NCBI GenBank assembly: GCA_002699145.1
Contig: PABK01000058.1
Location: forward strand, 240,427-304,426
Length of the DNA: 64,000 nucleotides
Direction: 5' to 3'
From: Halioglobus sp.
GTDB lineage: Bacteria; Pseudomonadota; Gammaproteobacteria; Pseudomonadales; Halieaceae
Part shown: positions 31,004-40,003 of the stretch, piece by piece
How the letters are laid out: each line of letters starts with the position of its first letter
Numbering within the stretch: position 1 is the first letter of the stretch
Notes under the pieces: model-generated
The model's input: the letters and a program-made list of their open reading frames with translations, nothing else
The model's database searches: none
What the model was told of the DNA's origin: nothing
Made by a program: the position numbers and the translations under genes

Positions 31004-32086
31004 CTATCGCAACTTGAGTGTCGCCAGCCCGAACAGGACCAGCATGACGGTGATAATCCAGAAGCGCACGATGACGCGCGGTTCCGGCCAGCCTTTCAGT
31101 TCAAAATGGTGGTGAATCGGCGCCATGCGGAAGATGCGCTTGCCGGTGAGGCGGAACGACAGCACCTGCAGGATCACCGACACCGTCTCCAGCACGAAGA
31201 TGCCGCCCATGATGAAGAACACGATCTCGTGGCGCGTGATCACCGCCACCGTGCCCAGCGCGGCGCCCAGGGACAGGGCGCCGACGTCGCCCATGAAGAC
31301 CTGCGCCGGGTAGGTGTTGAACCAGAGGAAACCCAGGCCGGCGCCGGCGATCGCACCGCAGAACACCGCCAGCTCACCACTGCCGGCCACGTAGGGGATG
31401 TGCAGGTACTCGGCGAAGTCCACGCGGCCGGTGAGATAGGCGATGATGCCCAGCGCGGTGCCGACCATCACCGTGGGCAGGATGGCCAGGCCGTCCAGGC
31501 CGTCGGTGAGGTTCACCGCGTTGCTGGCGCCGACAATCACGAAGTAGGCCAGCACGACGAACAGCGGCCCCATGCTCCAGGCGAAATCCTTGAAAAACGG
31601 TATGTACAGCTCGGTGGTCACCGGCGTGTCGAAGGCCAGGTACAGGTACAGCGCCGCCGCCAGGCCGGCGACGGACTGCCAGAAATATTTCCAGCGCGCC
31701 GGCAGGCCGCGCGAGTCGCGCTCGACCACCTTGCGGTAGTCATCGACCCAGCCCACCGCGCCGAACACCAGGGTGACCAGCAGCGCGATCCACAGGTAGG
31801 GATTGCGCAGGTCGCCCCACAACAGGCTGGAGGCGACGATGCCCACCAGCAGCAGCGCGCCGCCCATGGTCGGCGTGCCGCTCTTGCTCAGGTGCGACTC
31901 GGGGCCGTCGTCGCGCACCGCCTGGCCGACCTGGTAAAAATTCAGCCGGCGGATCATAGGCGGTCCGACCAGCAGCGAAATAGCCAGGGCGGTGCCCGCG
32001 GCGAGGATGCCGCGCAGGGTCAGGTACTGGAAAACGGTGAACCCACTTTCGAATTGCGCCAGGTATTGTGTGAGCAGCAACAGCAT
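31004..32086 (-). CDS. mraY: Phospho-N-acetylmuramoyl-pentapeptide transferase
   Basis: Integral membrane enzyme that makes lipid I from UDP-MurNAc-pentapeptide and undecaprenyl phosphate. 360 residues, ten spans. Catalytic-site signatures are [37 protein letters not shown] and [13 protein letters not shown]. It starts 3 bases after murF ends. Confidence 0.97.
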   Translation of the reverse strand: MLLLLTQYLAQFESGFTVFQYLTLRGILAAGTALAISLLVGPPMIRRLNFYQVGQAVRDDGPESHLSKSGTPTMGGALLLVGIVASSLLWGDLRNPYLWIALLVTLVFGAVGWVDDYRKVVERDSRGLPARWKYFWQSVAGLAAALYLYLAFDTPVTTELYIPFFKDFAWSMGPLFVVLAYFVIVGASNAVNLTDGLDGLAILPTVMVGTALGIIAYLTGRVDFAEYLHIPYVAGSGELAVFCGAIAGAGLGFLWFNTYPAQVFMGDVGALSLGAALGTVAVITRHEIVFFIMGGIFVLETVSVILQVLSFRLTGKRIFRMAPIHHHFELKGWPEPRVIVRFWIITVMLVLFGLATLKLR

Positions 32087-32089
32087 CGT

Positions 32090-33457
32090 TCAGCACTCCC
32101 CCGCCTGCGCGTCCGCGAGCAGGCCGTGCAGCACCTGTTCCATCCCCGCGCTGCGCGATCCCTTGACCAGCACCGTGTCGTCCTGGCCGAACTCGCCCGC
32201 CAGGGCGCCCAGCGCCGCCTTGCGCTCCTCGAAGTGGCGGCCGCCGGCGCCGAAGGCGTCCACCGCCACGGCCAGCTCCGCGCCGACACCCCAGAAGCGA
32301 TCGATGCCGGCCTGGCGCGCGTACGCGCCGATCTCGCGGTGCATCTGCTCGCTGTCCGCGCCCAGTTCGCGCATCGCCCCGAGCAGCAGCGTGCGCCGGC
32401 CGGCGCAGTCCGCGAGCAGGTCGATGGCCGCGCGCACGGAGCCGGGGTTGGCGTTGTAACAGTCGTCGATGACCGTGCAGCCCGCCGTACCCGCGCGTGC
32501 ACACAGCCGCCCCGCCACCGGGCGCAGCGCTTCCAGGCCGTCCCGAATGGCGGTCAGGGGCAGGTCGCAGGCCAGGCCCGCGGCGATCGCCGCCAGCGCG
32601 TTGGCGACGTTGTGCCGCCCCGGCAGGGCCAGGCGTATGGCGATGTCGCCGGCGGGCGTGGAGGCGGTGAAGGCGATGCCCTGCACACCGCGCGCGTTGA
32701 TGCCCGAGGCGCCGATCGCCGCGGCCTGCCGCAGGCCGAAGTCGAGGATGCGCGCCGGCCCGGCGCGCCGCCGCCACTGCGCCGCCCAGGGCTGGTCCGC
32801 GTTGATCACCGCGCAGTCGCTGGCGCCGAGCCCGTCGAAGATTTCCCCCTTGGCCGCGGCGACATCGTCGACGCTGCCAAAGCCCTGCAGGTGGGCCGGC
32901 ATGGCGTTGAGCAGCAGCGCCACGGTCGGCCGCCCCAGTTCGCACAGCCAGGCGATGTCGCCGGCGCGGGTCGCGCCCATCTCGACCACCGCGAAGCGGG
33001 TGGCGCTGTCCAGGCGCAGCAGGGTCAGCGGCACGCCGATCTCGTTGTTGAAATTCCCCTCGGTGGCCAGGGTGTGGCCGGCCCGCGACAACACCGAGTG
33101 CAGCATGTTTTTCACCGTGGTCTTGCCGCTGCTGCCGGTGATGGCCACCAGCGGCCCGTCGTACAGGGCGCGGTTGTAGGCGCCGAGCCGACCCAGGGCC
33201 GCGCGCGTGTCGGCGACCTGCAGCAGCGGCAGCTGCGCGGGCACCGGGTCGCTGACCAGCGCGGCGACAGCGCCCTGCCGTTGCGCCTGCTCGAGATAGC
33301 GGTGACCGTCGAAGCGCTCGCCGCGCAGGGCGACGAACAGGTCGCCCGCGCGCAGGCTGCGCGTGTCGGTGGAGACGTTGTCAAAGCGCGTGTCGGGGCC
33401 GTGCAGGCTGGCCTGCAGCGGCGCCTGCAGTTCCGCCAGGGTCAGCGCGCGCATCAT
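32090..33457 (-). CDS. murF: UDP-MurNAc-tripeptide--D-Ala-D-Ala ligase
   Basis: Last cytosolic Mur ligase, attaching the D-Ala-D-Ala made by DdlB. 455 residues with P-loop AITGSSGKTTVKNML, the EMGATRAGDI segment and DDCYNANPGS in the C-terminal domain. It overlaps murE by 4 bases. Confidence 0.96.
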   Translation of the reverse strand: MMRALTLAELQAPLQASLHGPDTRFDNVSTDTRSLRAGDLFVALRGERFDGHRYLEQAQRQGAVAALVSDPVPAQLPLLQVADTRAALGRLGAYNRALYDGPLVAITGSSGKTTVKNMLHSVLSRAGHTLATEGNFNNEIGVPLTLLRLDSATRFAVVEMGATRAGDIAWLCELGRPTVALLLNAMPAHLQGFGSVDDVAAAKGEIFDGLGASDCAVINADQPWAAQWRRRAGPARILDFGLRQAAAIGASGINARGVQGIAFTASTPAGDIAIRLALPGRHNVANALAAIAAGLACDLPLTAIRDGLEALRPVAGRLCARAGTAGCTVIDDCYNANPGSVRAAIDLLADCAGRRTLLLGAMRELGADSEQMHREIGAYARQAGIDRFWGVGAELAVAVDAFGAGGRHFEERKAALGALAGEFGQDDTVLVKGSRSAGMEQVLHGLLADAQAGEC

Positions 33458-34944
33458 GTCCGTTCCCTCCGCGCCAGGGCCAGGCGCGCCTGGGCGACGT
33501 CGGAGAAGGGCAGTTTCTCGCCCTCGACCAGCTGGTACTGTTCGTGCCCCTTGCCGGCGATGAGCACGCAGTCGCCGCTGCGCGCGCTGCTCAGGGCGGC
33601 GCTGATGGCGCTGGCGCGGTCCGGCTCCAGCGCGTAACTGCCGCTGCAGCCGGACTCGATGTCGCGCAGGATGTCCATGGGGTCCTCGCCGCGCGGGTTG
33701 TCGCTGGTGACGATGACCTGGTCGGCGTGACTGCAGGCGACGCGCCCCATGAGCTGGCGCTTGTCGCGATCGCGCTCGCCGCCGCAGCCGAACACCGCGA
33801 CCAGCGCGCCCTCGACGTGCGGGCGCAGCGCGCGCAGCGCGTGCTCCAGGGCATCCGGCGTGTGCGCGTAATCGATGATGACCTGCAGCCCCAGCGCATT
33901 GGGAACACGCTGCATGCGCCCCGGCACCGGGCGCAGCTGCGCGACCGCCGCGAGCAGCGCGTCGAGGTCCTCGCCGGCCAGCGCCAGGGCGGTCACGGCC
34001 GCTGCGAGGTTGGCCAGGTTGAAGGCGCCGGGCAGGGGGCTGTCGAACTCACCGCTGCCCCAGGGCGTATGCAGTTCGCCGCGCACGCCGGCGCCGTGGA
34101 AGCGCGTGTTCAGCACGCGCACGTCGGCGCCGGCGCCGCGCGCGGAGTAGGTGAGAATCTGCGCGCCCTCGGTGGTCGCGGCGGCGACCAGCGCGGCCAG
34201 GTCGTCGTCCACGTTGACCACCGAATGGCGCAGCTGCGGCGTGGCGAACAGGCGCAGTTTGGCGCGCGCATAACTGCCGAGGCTGCCGTGGTAGTCCAGG
34301 TGATCGTGGGACAGGTTGGTGTAGATGGCCGTGGTGAAACTCACCCCGTTCACCCGACCCTGCACCAGGGCGTGGGAGGAGACCTCCATGCTCACCGCGC
34401 CGACACCCTGGTCGCGCCAGGCGGCGAGCTGGCGCTGCAGGGCCAGCGCGTCGGGCGTGGTGTTGCCCGCATCCTCCACGCCGTCGTCGAGGGTGGCGCC
34501 GAGCGTGCCGATCACGCCGCACTGCCGCCCCAGGGCATGGGCCAGTTGCGCGATCAGGCGGCTGGTGGTGGTCTTGCCGTTGGTACCGGTGATGCCGGTC
34601 ACCTGCATGTCCCGGCTCGGTTCGCGGTAGAAGCGCGCGGCCAGCGGCCCCGCCTCCAGGCGCAGGTCCGGCCACTCCACCAGGGGCACCGGCAGCGCGT
34701 CGACAAAACCGGCCGCCGGCGCCTCCGCCAGTACGGCGCAGGCGCCATTGGCCACCGCCTGTTCGATGAACTGGCGGCCGTCATGCACGTCCCCTGGCAT
34801 GGCGAGAAAAAGATCCCCGGGACCCACGCGCCTGCTGTCCAGCGCCAGCCCGGAGACCATGGTGTCGGCGTAGGCGCCGTCCTCCCGCTCGAGCAGGGCG
34901 GACAGCGACATCGGGTGCGCCTCCCCGGTGCGCGCCGCGAGCAT
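33454..34944 (-). CDS. murE: UDP-MurNAc-L-Ala-D-Glu--meso-diaminopimelate ligase
   Basis: Third Mur ligase. 496 residues with P-loop GITGTNGKTTTSRL, EVSSHAL, and the DNPR motif within TSDNPRGEDP that selects meso-diaminopimelate, so the organism has the usual Gram-negative stem peptide. The ATG at 34944 overlaps the ftsI stop (TGATG); a GTG one codon earlier is possible and GGAGG serves either. Confidence 0.96.
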   Translation of the reverse strand: MLAARTGEAHPMSLSALLEREDGAYADTMVSGLALDSRRVGPGDLFLAMPGDVHDGRQFIEQAVANGACAVLAEAPAAGFVDALPVPLVEWPDLRLEAGPLAARFYREPSRDMQVTGITGTNGKTTTSRLIAQLAHALGRQCGVIGTLGATLDDGVEDAGNTTPDALALQRQLAAWRDQGVGAVSMEVSSHALVQGRVNGVSFTTAIYTNLSHDHLDYHGSLGSYARAKLRLFATPQLRHSVVNVDDDLAALVAAATTEGAQILTYSARGAGADVRVLNTRFHGAGVRGELHTPWGSGEFDSPLPGAFNLANLAAAVTALALAGEDLDALLAAVAQLRPVPGRMQRVPNALGLQVIIDYAHTPDALEHALRALRPHVEGALVAVFGCGGERDRDKRQLMGRVACSHADQVIVTSDNPRGEDPMDILRDIESGCSGSYALEPDRASAISAALSSARSGDCVLIAGKGHEQYQLVEGEKLPFSDVAQARLALARRERT

Positions 34945-36656
34945 CACGCGGCACCTCCGGGCTGCGCCGTGTCGTCGATGTGATTGGGCGCGATGTTCAG
35001 CAGGCGCAGCGCGCCGCGGGTGACCGCGGAAAACACCGGCGCCGCGGCCGAGCCGCCGCCGTGATGCTCTCCCTGCGGCTCGTTGATCACCACCACGGTG
35101 ACGATGCGCGGGTCCTCGACCGGCGCGATGCCGGCGAACAGCGCCACGTACTTGTCGTCCAGGTAGCCGCCGGGGCCCACCTTGTGCACGGTGCCGGTCT
35201 TGCCGCCAACGGCGTAACCGGGCACACGCGCCCGCCGCCCGGTGCCCTCTTCCCCGGTGACCGCGTGCAGGACCTGTAACACCTTGTCCGCGACGCCGGC
35301 ATCCACCAGCCGCGTGCCCTCGGGGACCTCGCCGTCCAGCGCCAGCAGGCTGACCGGCAGTTGCACGCCGTCATTGGCGAAGGCGGCGTAGGCGTTGGCC
35401 AGTTGCAGCGGGGTGGCGGTGATGCCGTAACCGAAGGCCAGGGACACTTTTTCCGTGGCGTGCCAGCGCTGCCGCTGGGGTAACTGGCCGGCGCTCTCCC
35501 CCGGGAAACCCGTGCCCGGCGGACGGCCGATGCCGAAGCGGTTGAACACGTCGCGGATCGGCTCGTGCCCCAGGTCCAGGGCCAGTTGCGTGACCCCGAC
35601 CTGGCTGGATTTCTCGATTACCCGGCTCAGTGTGATCTCGCCGTAGTCGCGCGGGTCGACGTAGGTCTTGCGTCCCACGCGGATGCGCCCGGGAGAAGTG
35701 TCGAACAGCGTTTCCGTGGAGTAACGCCCGCTCTCCAGCGCCGCCACCAGGGTCAGCGTCTTCATGGTGGAACCGGGCTCGTAGACGTCGGTGAGCGCGC
35801 GGTTGCGCATGGCGGCGGGGCGCGCGTTGTCGCGACTGTTGGGGTTGAACACCGGGTAGTTGACCATGGCCAGCACCTCGCCGCTGCGGCTGTCCAGGGT
35901 CACCACGGAGCCGGAGGCGGCGCCGAGCAGCTTGACCGCCCGGCGCAACTCGCGGTGCTGCAGGTACTGCAGGCGCAGGTCGATGGACAGGCGCAGGTCG
36001 CGACCCGGTCGCGCCGGCTCCAGCACGCCGATATCGCGCACCACGTCGCCGTGCAGGTCCTTGATGTACTGCTTGCGCCCGGGCTCGCCGCGCAGCCAGT
36101 CGTCGTAGGCCAGCTCCAGCCCGGCGATGCCCTGCCCGTCGACATTGGTAAAGCCCACCAGTTGCGCCGCCACCTCCCCGGCCGGGTAGAAGCGGCGGTA
36201 CTCGCGCTCGCCGTAGACGCCGGGGATGCCGCGCTCGAGGATCGCCCTCGCTTCACCGGGTACGCGGTGGCGCTGCAGGTACATGAAGCGCTTGTCGCGG
36301 TAGCGCGCGAGCTTGTCGCGCAGTGTCGCCGGCGGCATATCCAGCGCCCCGGCCAGCTCCTCCAGGCGCTGTGACCCGGCCAGCAGGCGCGGGTCGGCCC
36401 AGATCGACACCACCGGCGTGCTCACCGCCAGCGGCTCGCCACGACGGTCGGCAATGACGCCGCGGTAGGCGGGAATCTCCGCGGTGCGCAGCGCGCGCAT
36501 GGCGCCCTGGTCCTGCAGGAACTCGCGGCCGCGCTCGACGTCCAGCACCTGCAGCGAGAGCACGCGTCCGACCAGCAACAGCAGCATCGCGGCGAGGCCG
36601 GCGCTCACTGTATACAGGCGCCACATGGACGGAACGGCTGCCTTTTTGCCTCTCAC
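34944..36656 (-). CDS. ftsI: Septal peptidoglycan transpeptidase FtsI (PBP3)
   Basis: Class B penicillin-binding protein that cross-links septal peptidoglycan with FtsW. 570 residues: one N-terminal span (about 16-35), a pedestal domain, and the transpeptidase. The active serine is Ser296 in STMK, and KTG is at 486-488 in GGKTGTV. The second motif reads Ser350-Ser351-Gln352, where SxN is the norm. The ATG at 36656 overlaps the ftsL end. Confidence 0.96.
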   Translation of the reverse strand: MRGKKAAVPSMWRLYTVSAGLAAMLLLLVGRVLSLQVLDVERGREFLQDQGAMRALRTAEIPAYRGVIADRRGEPLAVSTPVVSIWADPRLLAGSQRLEELAGALDMPPATLRDKLARYRDKRFMYLQRHRVPGEARAILERGIPGVYGEREYRRFYPAGEVAAQLVGFTNVDGQGIAGLELAYDDWLRGEPGRKQYIKDLHGDVVRDIGVLEPARPGRDLRLSIDLRLQYLQHRELRRAVKLLGAASGSVVTLDSRSGEVLAMVNYPVFNPNSRDNARPAAMRNRALTDVYEPGSTMKTLTLVAALESGRYSTETLFDTSPGRIRVGRKTYVDPRDYGEITLSRVIEKSSQVGVTQLALDLGHEPIRDVFNRFGIGRPPGTGFPGESAGQLPQRQRWHATEKVSLAFGYGITATPLQLANAYAAFANDGVQLPVSLLALDGEVPEGTRLVDAGVADKVLQVLHAVTGEEGTGRRARVPGYAVGGKTGTVHKVGPGGYLDDKYVALFAGIAPVEDPRIVTVVVINEPQGEHHGGGSAAAPVFSAVTRGALRLLNIAPNHIDDTAQPGGAA

Positions 36657-36973
36657 TGCTCCAGCACCTCAAAGTGCGCCAGGTCCGGCGCGCGCATACC
36701 CAGGTCGCCTCGCGCCACCTTCTCCACGCGGTGGTGCGACGCCCAGGTGCTCTGTTCCAGCAATAGCCGGCCGTAATCTTCCTGCAGGTACCAGCGCGAG
36801 GATTCCAGCACCTGCAACCGCGCGTAGAGCTCGCGACACGCGTGGGTGGAATGGATCACGCTGAATGCGCAGACCAGGACCAACACCAGCAGCGCGCCGT
36901 TGACCAGGGCCAGTCGGGGCGCTGCGCCCTCTCCGGCAAGCGGTCGCTGTACGTTGTTTTTCCTGGCTGCCAC
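36653..36973 (-). CDS. ftsL: Cell division protein FtsL
   Basis: Small bitopic divisome protein: cytosolic N-terminus (about 1-20), one span (about 22-40) and a periplasmic leucine-zipper-like coiled coil ending VEKVARGDLGMRAP, the segment that tends to be conserved. 106 residues with a GTG start. It sits between rsmH and ftsI as expected and overlaps ftsI by 4 bases. Confidence 0.9.
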   Translation of the reverse strand: MAARKNNVQRPLAGEGAAPRLALVNGALLVLVLVCAFSVIHSTHACRELYARLQVLESSRWYLQEDYGRLLLEQSTWASHHRVEKVARGDLGMRAPDLAHFEVLEQ

Positions 36974-36991
36974 CGACGTCCGGATCGCCTC

Positions 36992-37909
36992 CTACGCTAT
37001 CTTTTCTGCCGCGCGCATCACCGCGCTGCGCGCCCGTGCGTTCGCGCGCACTTCCTCGTCGCCGGCGCGCACCGCCTTGCCCACCAGGCGCAGCCTGCGC
37101 GCGATGGCGCTGTCGGGTACCGGGAGGTGTCGCGGCAGGTCCTGCCCGCGCGCCATGTCGCGCATGTAGCGCTTGACCATGCGGTCCTCCAGGGAGTGAA
37201 AGCTGATCACCACCAGGCGCCCGCCGACACGCAGCAGGTCCAGCGCGCCGTCGAGCAACTCGCGCAGGTCATCCAGCTCGTGGTTGACGCGAATGCGGAT
37301 CGCCTGGAAGGCGCGCGTGGCCGGGTGCTTGTGCTTTTCCCAGCGCGGGTTGGCCGCGCTGACGACGCGTGCCAGCTCACCGGTGGTCTCGATCGGCGCG
37401 TCGGCGCGCGCGGCGACGATGGCCGCCGCGATACGCCGCGCGAAGCGCTCCTCGCCGTAATCGCGCAGCACCGCGGCGATCTCCGCCTCGTCGGCGCCGG
37501 ACAGCCACTGCGCGGCGGTCTCGCCGCCGCTGGTGTCCATGCGCATATCCAGCGGCCCGTCGTGCTGGAAGCTGAAGCCGCGCCCGGGCTCGTCCAGTTG
37601 CGGGCTGGACACTCCCAGGTCCAGAAGAATGCCATCAACTGCGTCGATCCCCATACGACGCAGTTGATGGGGAAGCCGGGCGAAAGAACCGTGAAAGAAT
37701 TCAAACCGGGGTTCGCCCGCAGCCAGTTCCGCGGCGACCGCTGCCGCCGCGGGATCCTTGTCCACCGCCAGCAGGCGGCCGTTGTCGTCCAGGCGCGCCA
37801 GCAGCTCGCGGCTGTGCCCGCCGCGGCCGAACGTGCCGTCGATATAAAAGCCCCCCGGGCGCGTTACCAGGGCGTCGACGGCCTCGTGCAATAGCACTGT
37901 CTGGTGCAT
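36992..37909 (-). CDS. rsmH: 16S rRNA (cytosine(1402)-N(4))-methyltransferase
   Basis: SAM-dependent methyltransferase for C1402 of 16S rRNA. 305 residues from the ATG at 37909, giving the family start [17 protein letters not shown]-site motifs are [10 protein letters not shown] and [19 protein letters not shown] is the late conserved block. The ATG follows the mraZ stop by 8 bases. Confidence 0.96.
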   Translation of the reverse strand: MHQTVLLHEAVDALVTRPGGFYIDGTFGRGGHSRELLARLDDNGRLLAVDKDPAAAAVAAELAAGEPRFEFFHGSFARLPHQLRRMGIDAVDGILLDLGVSSPQLDEPGRGFSFQHDGPLDMRMDTSGGETAAQWLSGADEAEIAAVLRDYGEERFARRIAAAIVAARADAPIETTGELARVVSAANPRWEKHKHPATRAFQAIRIRVNHELDDLRELLDGALDLLRVGGRLVVISFHSLEDRMVKRYMRDMARGQDLPRHLPVPDSAIARRLRLVGKAVRAGDEEVRANARARSAVMRAAEKIA

Positions 37910-37917
37910 AGTTCCGC

Positions 37918-38373
37918 CTACAGTTTCAGCGACATCATTTCTTCGGGCAGCTCGTCCTCGGCCGCCGAATCGTGCAGCGCCTGTTCGCGCTCGCCCAGCC
38001 ACAGGTCCTCGGCCCACAGCTCCAGCTTGTTGCCCAGGCCCACCAGGACCAGTTTCTTCTCCAGGCGCGCGTACTCGCGCAGGGACTGGGGCAACAGCAC
38101 GCGGCCATTGCCGTCCAGCTCCAGGTCGGAGGCGTAGCCCAGCACCAGGCGCTGGAAGCGCTTGACCGCCGGTTTCAGCTCGGGCAGGGCCTGGATGTCC
38201 TGTTCGATGCGCTCCCACTCAGGCAGCGGGTAGACCACCAGGCACGGGGAGCGGGTGTCGATCGTGATGACGATGCGGCCCTCACAGGCGGACACCAGGG
38301 GCTCGCGCTGGCGCGCGGGCATGGCCAGGCGCCCCTTGGCATCCATGTTGATGTGCTGCACTCCGCGAAACAC
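37918..38373 (-). CDS. mraZ: Transcriptional regulator MraZ
   Basis: AbrB-like DNA-binding protein that represses the dcw promoter from direct repeats upstream of its own gene. 151 residues from the GTG at 38373, which gives the family start [19 protein letters not shown]; a GTG at 38388 would add five residues. Two SpoVT/AbrB-type repeats are visible, the second around [20 protein letters not shown]. First gene of the long dcw run. Confidence 0.93.
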   Translation of the reverse strand: MFRGVQHINMDAKGRLAMPARQREPLVSACEGRIVITIDTRSPCLVVYPLPEWERIEQDIQALPELKPAVKRFQRLVLGYASDLELDGNGRVLLPQSLREYARLEKKLVLVGLGNKLELWAEDLWLGEREQALHDSAAEDELPEEMMSLKL

Positions 38374-38384
38374 GCCAGGCGTCC

Positions 38385-38429
38385 CCACTCTTTTGGCTTT
38401 TCATCCCACAAAAAGCCAAATAATCCCAC
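38385..38429 (-). promoter_or_regulatory. Three MraZ-box-like GTGGG repeats, exact 20-bp spacing
   Basis: On the minus strand GTGGG occurs with its outer base at 38429, 38409 and 38389, each exactly 20 bp apart and preceded by an A-rich or T-rich run. They lie between the -10 hexamer and the mraZ start. MraZ is known to bind short TGGG-type direct repeats in this position, so this is the expected autoregulatory operator; the two-turn spacing is wider than the one-turn spacing known from E. coli. Confidence 0.8.
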
Positions 38430-38447
38430 TTCTTTCTACTTTTCGAC

Positions 38448-38477
38448 ACTATAGGTCCCGCTCGCTCGGGGTGTCAA
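38448..38477 (-). promoter_or_regulatory. Sigma70 promoter of mraZ/dcw cluster
   Basis: A consensus -35 TTGACA (38477-38472) and -10 TATAGT (38453-38448) with an 18-bp spacer. Initiation near 38440 puts the MraZ boxes directly downstream of the start point, suited to repression. It is the strongest promoter I can see for the cell-division cluster. Confidence 0.85.
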
Positions 38478-38684
38478 GCTGGGCGGAGTCAAAAAACGTT
38501 TTATTTTCAGGGAATTAGGGCCGATATCGGCAGCTCCGGAGCAAGTTTTGGGGGGTGCTATTAATGAGAAAAATTACATAAAACAGCCGAATAAACCCCC
38601 TTCCTGAGGATCTACTTTAAGTTAAAGGCTGATTTTTTATTTCTCAGGCTTCGCTTAGGCGAAAACGATCTAAGAGACGGGGGA
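38478..38684. other. AT-rich spacer between rnpB and the dcw promoter
   Basis: About 200 bp, clearly lower in GC than the rest. It contains a short dyad TTCGC-CTAA-GCGAA around 38650-38663 soon after the rnpB 3' end, which could help stop rnpB transcripts, and T-rich tracts. No gene is apparent. Confidence 0.45.
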
Positions 38685-39045
38685 AAAAGACGAGTCGGTC
38701 GATAAGCCGGGTTCTGTCGTGGACGATCATTCATCTGCGACAGGTGTCACCACCTGCCTGTAGCGACCTACCCGAATCCGCTGTGGGCCACAGCTGACGG
38801 ATTCCTATTTGGTCTTGCTCCGGGTGGGGTTTACCATCGCCACGCCTGTTGCCAGCCGCGCGGTGCGCTCTTACCGCACCTTTTCACCCTTACCCCCCTG
38901 TCGAAACGGGGAGGCGGTATCCTTTCTGTTGCACTTTCCGTAGGCTCGCGCCCCCCAGGTGTTACCTGGCACCCTGCCCTGTGGAGCCCGGACTTTCCTC
39001 CCCGCCACGCACTGGTGGCCGGGCGATCGCCTGACCGACTCGGCG
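38685..39045 (-). ncRNA. rnpB: RNase P RNA (M1 RNA), bacterial type A
   Basis: Catalytic RNA of RNase P, about 360 nt. The terminal helix P1 is a perfect 10-bp pairing of 39042-39033 with 38700-38691. The universally conserved 5' block GAGGAAAGTCCGGGCTCC is at about 39001-38984, and the 3' block ACAGAACCCGGCTTA at about 38717-38703. A T-run follows P1. The ends are set by P1 and may be off by several bases. Location between rsmI and mraZ matches pseudomonads. Confidence 0.95.
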
Positions 39046-39087
39046 GCAAGCCTAACACAGATCCGCACCCCGGGGGCGGTCGGCGCA

Positions 39088-39927
39088 CTACTCCTGTTTC
39101 TGCGTGAGCAGGAAGTCGTACAGCAGGTTCCTGCGCAGACCGCTGCACTCGGCGACCACCGCTGCGGCGCGCCGCGCCGGCAGCTCCTGCGCCAGGCGCA
39201 ACAGCCACTTGCGCGTGGCGGCATCGATCTCGCCCTGCGCGCCGCGCGGCGCCGGCGCCACCAGCAGCACCAGCTCCCCGCGACACTGGTTGTCGTCCGC
39301 GGCGACGAACTGCACCAGTTCGCGCAGGCTGGCGCGACGCACGGTCTCGAACGCCTTGGTGATTTCCCGCGCCAGCACCGCCTCGCGCTCGCCACCGAAA
39401 GCGCTGAGCATGGCGTCGAGGCAGTCGCGCAGGCGGTGCGGCGCCTCGTAGAACACCAGGGTGCAGGTCTGCCCCGCCAATTCCGCCAGGCGCTTTTCCC
39501 GCGCCTGCGCCTTCGCCGGCAGGAAACCCTCGAACAGGAAGCGGTCGGTCGGCAGCCCGGACACGCTCAGGGCGGCCACCGCAGCGCAGGCGCCGGGCAC
39601 GGGGCGCACGGCGCAGCCCCTGTCCTGGACGCGACGCACCAGCCGGTACCCCGGGTCGGAAATCAGCGGCGTGCCCGCATCGGAAATCAGCGCCACGCTG
39701 CCGCCGGCCGCCAGGCACTGCTCGATGCGGGCCAGGTCGCGTCCGGCGCTGTGCTCGTGATAGGCCACCAGGGCGCTGTCGATGCCGTGGGCGTCCAGCA
39801 GCCGGCGGCTGTGCCGCGTGTCCTCGGCGGCGACGAGATCGGCTTCGCGCAGCACCTCCACGGCGCGCTGTGACAGATCGGCGAGGTTGCCGATCGGCGT
39901 GGCCACCACGTAGAGTCCGGGATCCAC
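39088..39927 (-). CDS. rsmI: 16S rRNA (cytidine(1402)-2'-O)-methyltransferase
   Basis: Tetrapyrrole-methylase-fold enzyme that methylates the ribose of C1402, the same nucleotide that RsmH modifies. 279 residues starting with GTG at 39927 after AAGGGG. Motifs YVVATPIGNLADLS, EDTRHSRRLL, SDAGTPLISDPG and FEGFLPAK are typical. It is divergent from lpoA and upstream of rnpB. Confidence 0.95.
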   Translation of the reverse strand: MDPGLYVVATPIGNLADLSQRAVEVLREADLVAAEDTRHSRRLLDAHGIDSALVAYHEHSAGRDLARIEQCLAAGGSVALISDAGTPLISDPGYRLVRRVQDRGCAVRPVPGACAAVAALSVSGLPTDRFLFEGFLPAKAQAREKRLAELAGQTCTLVFYEAPHRLRDCLDAMLSAFGGEREAVLAREITKAFETVRRASLRELVQFVAADDNQCRGELVLLVAPAPRGAQGEIDAATRKWLLRLAQELPARRAAAVVAECSGLRRNLLYDFLLTQKQE

Positions 39928-40003
39928 AAATTCCCCTTATAATGTCAGACTGTCGCAACGCCCGGACAACCGGACCCCTGTCGAAACGTCGGTGAAGCAT
40001 AAC

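Noticed and set aside
31106-33637. Long plus-strand frame of over 800 codons
   Set aside because: Antisense shadow of mraY-murF-murE.
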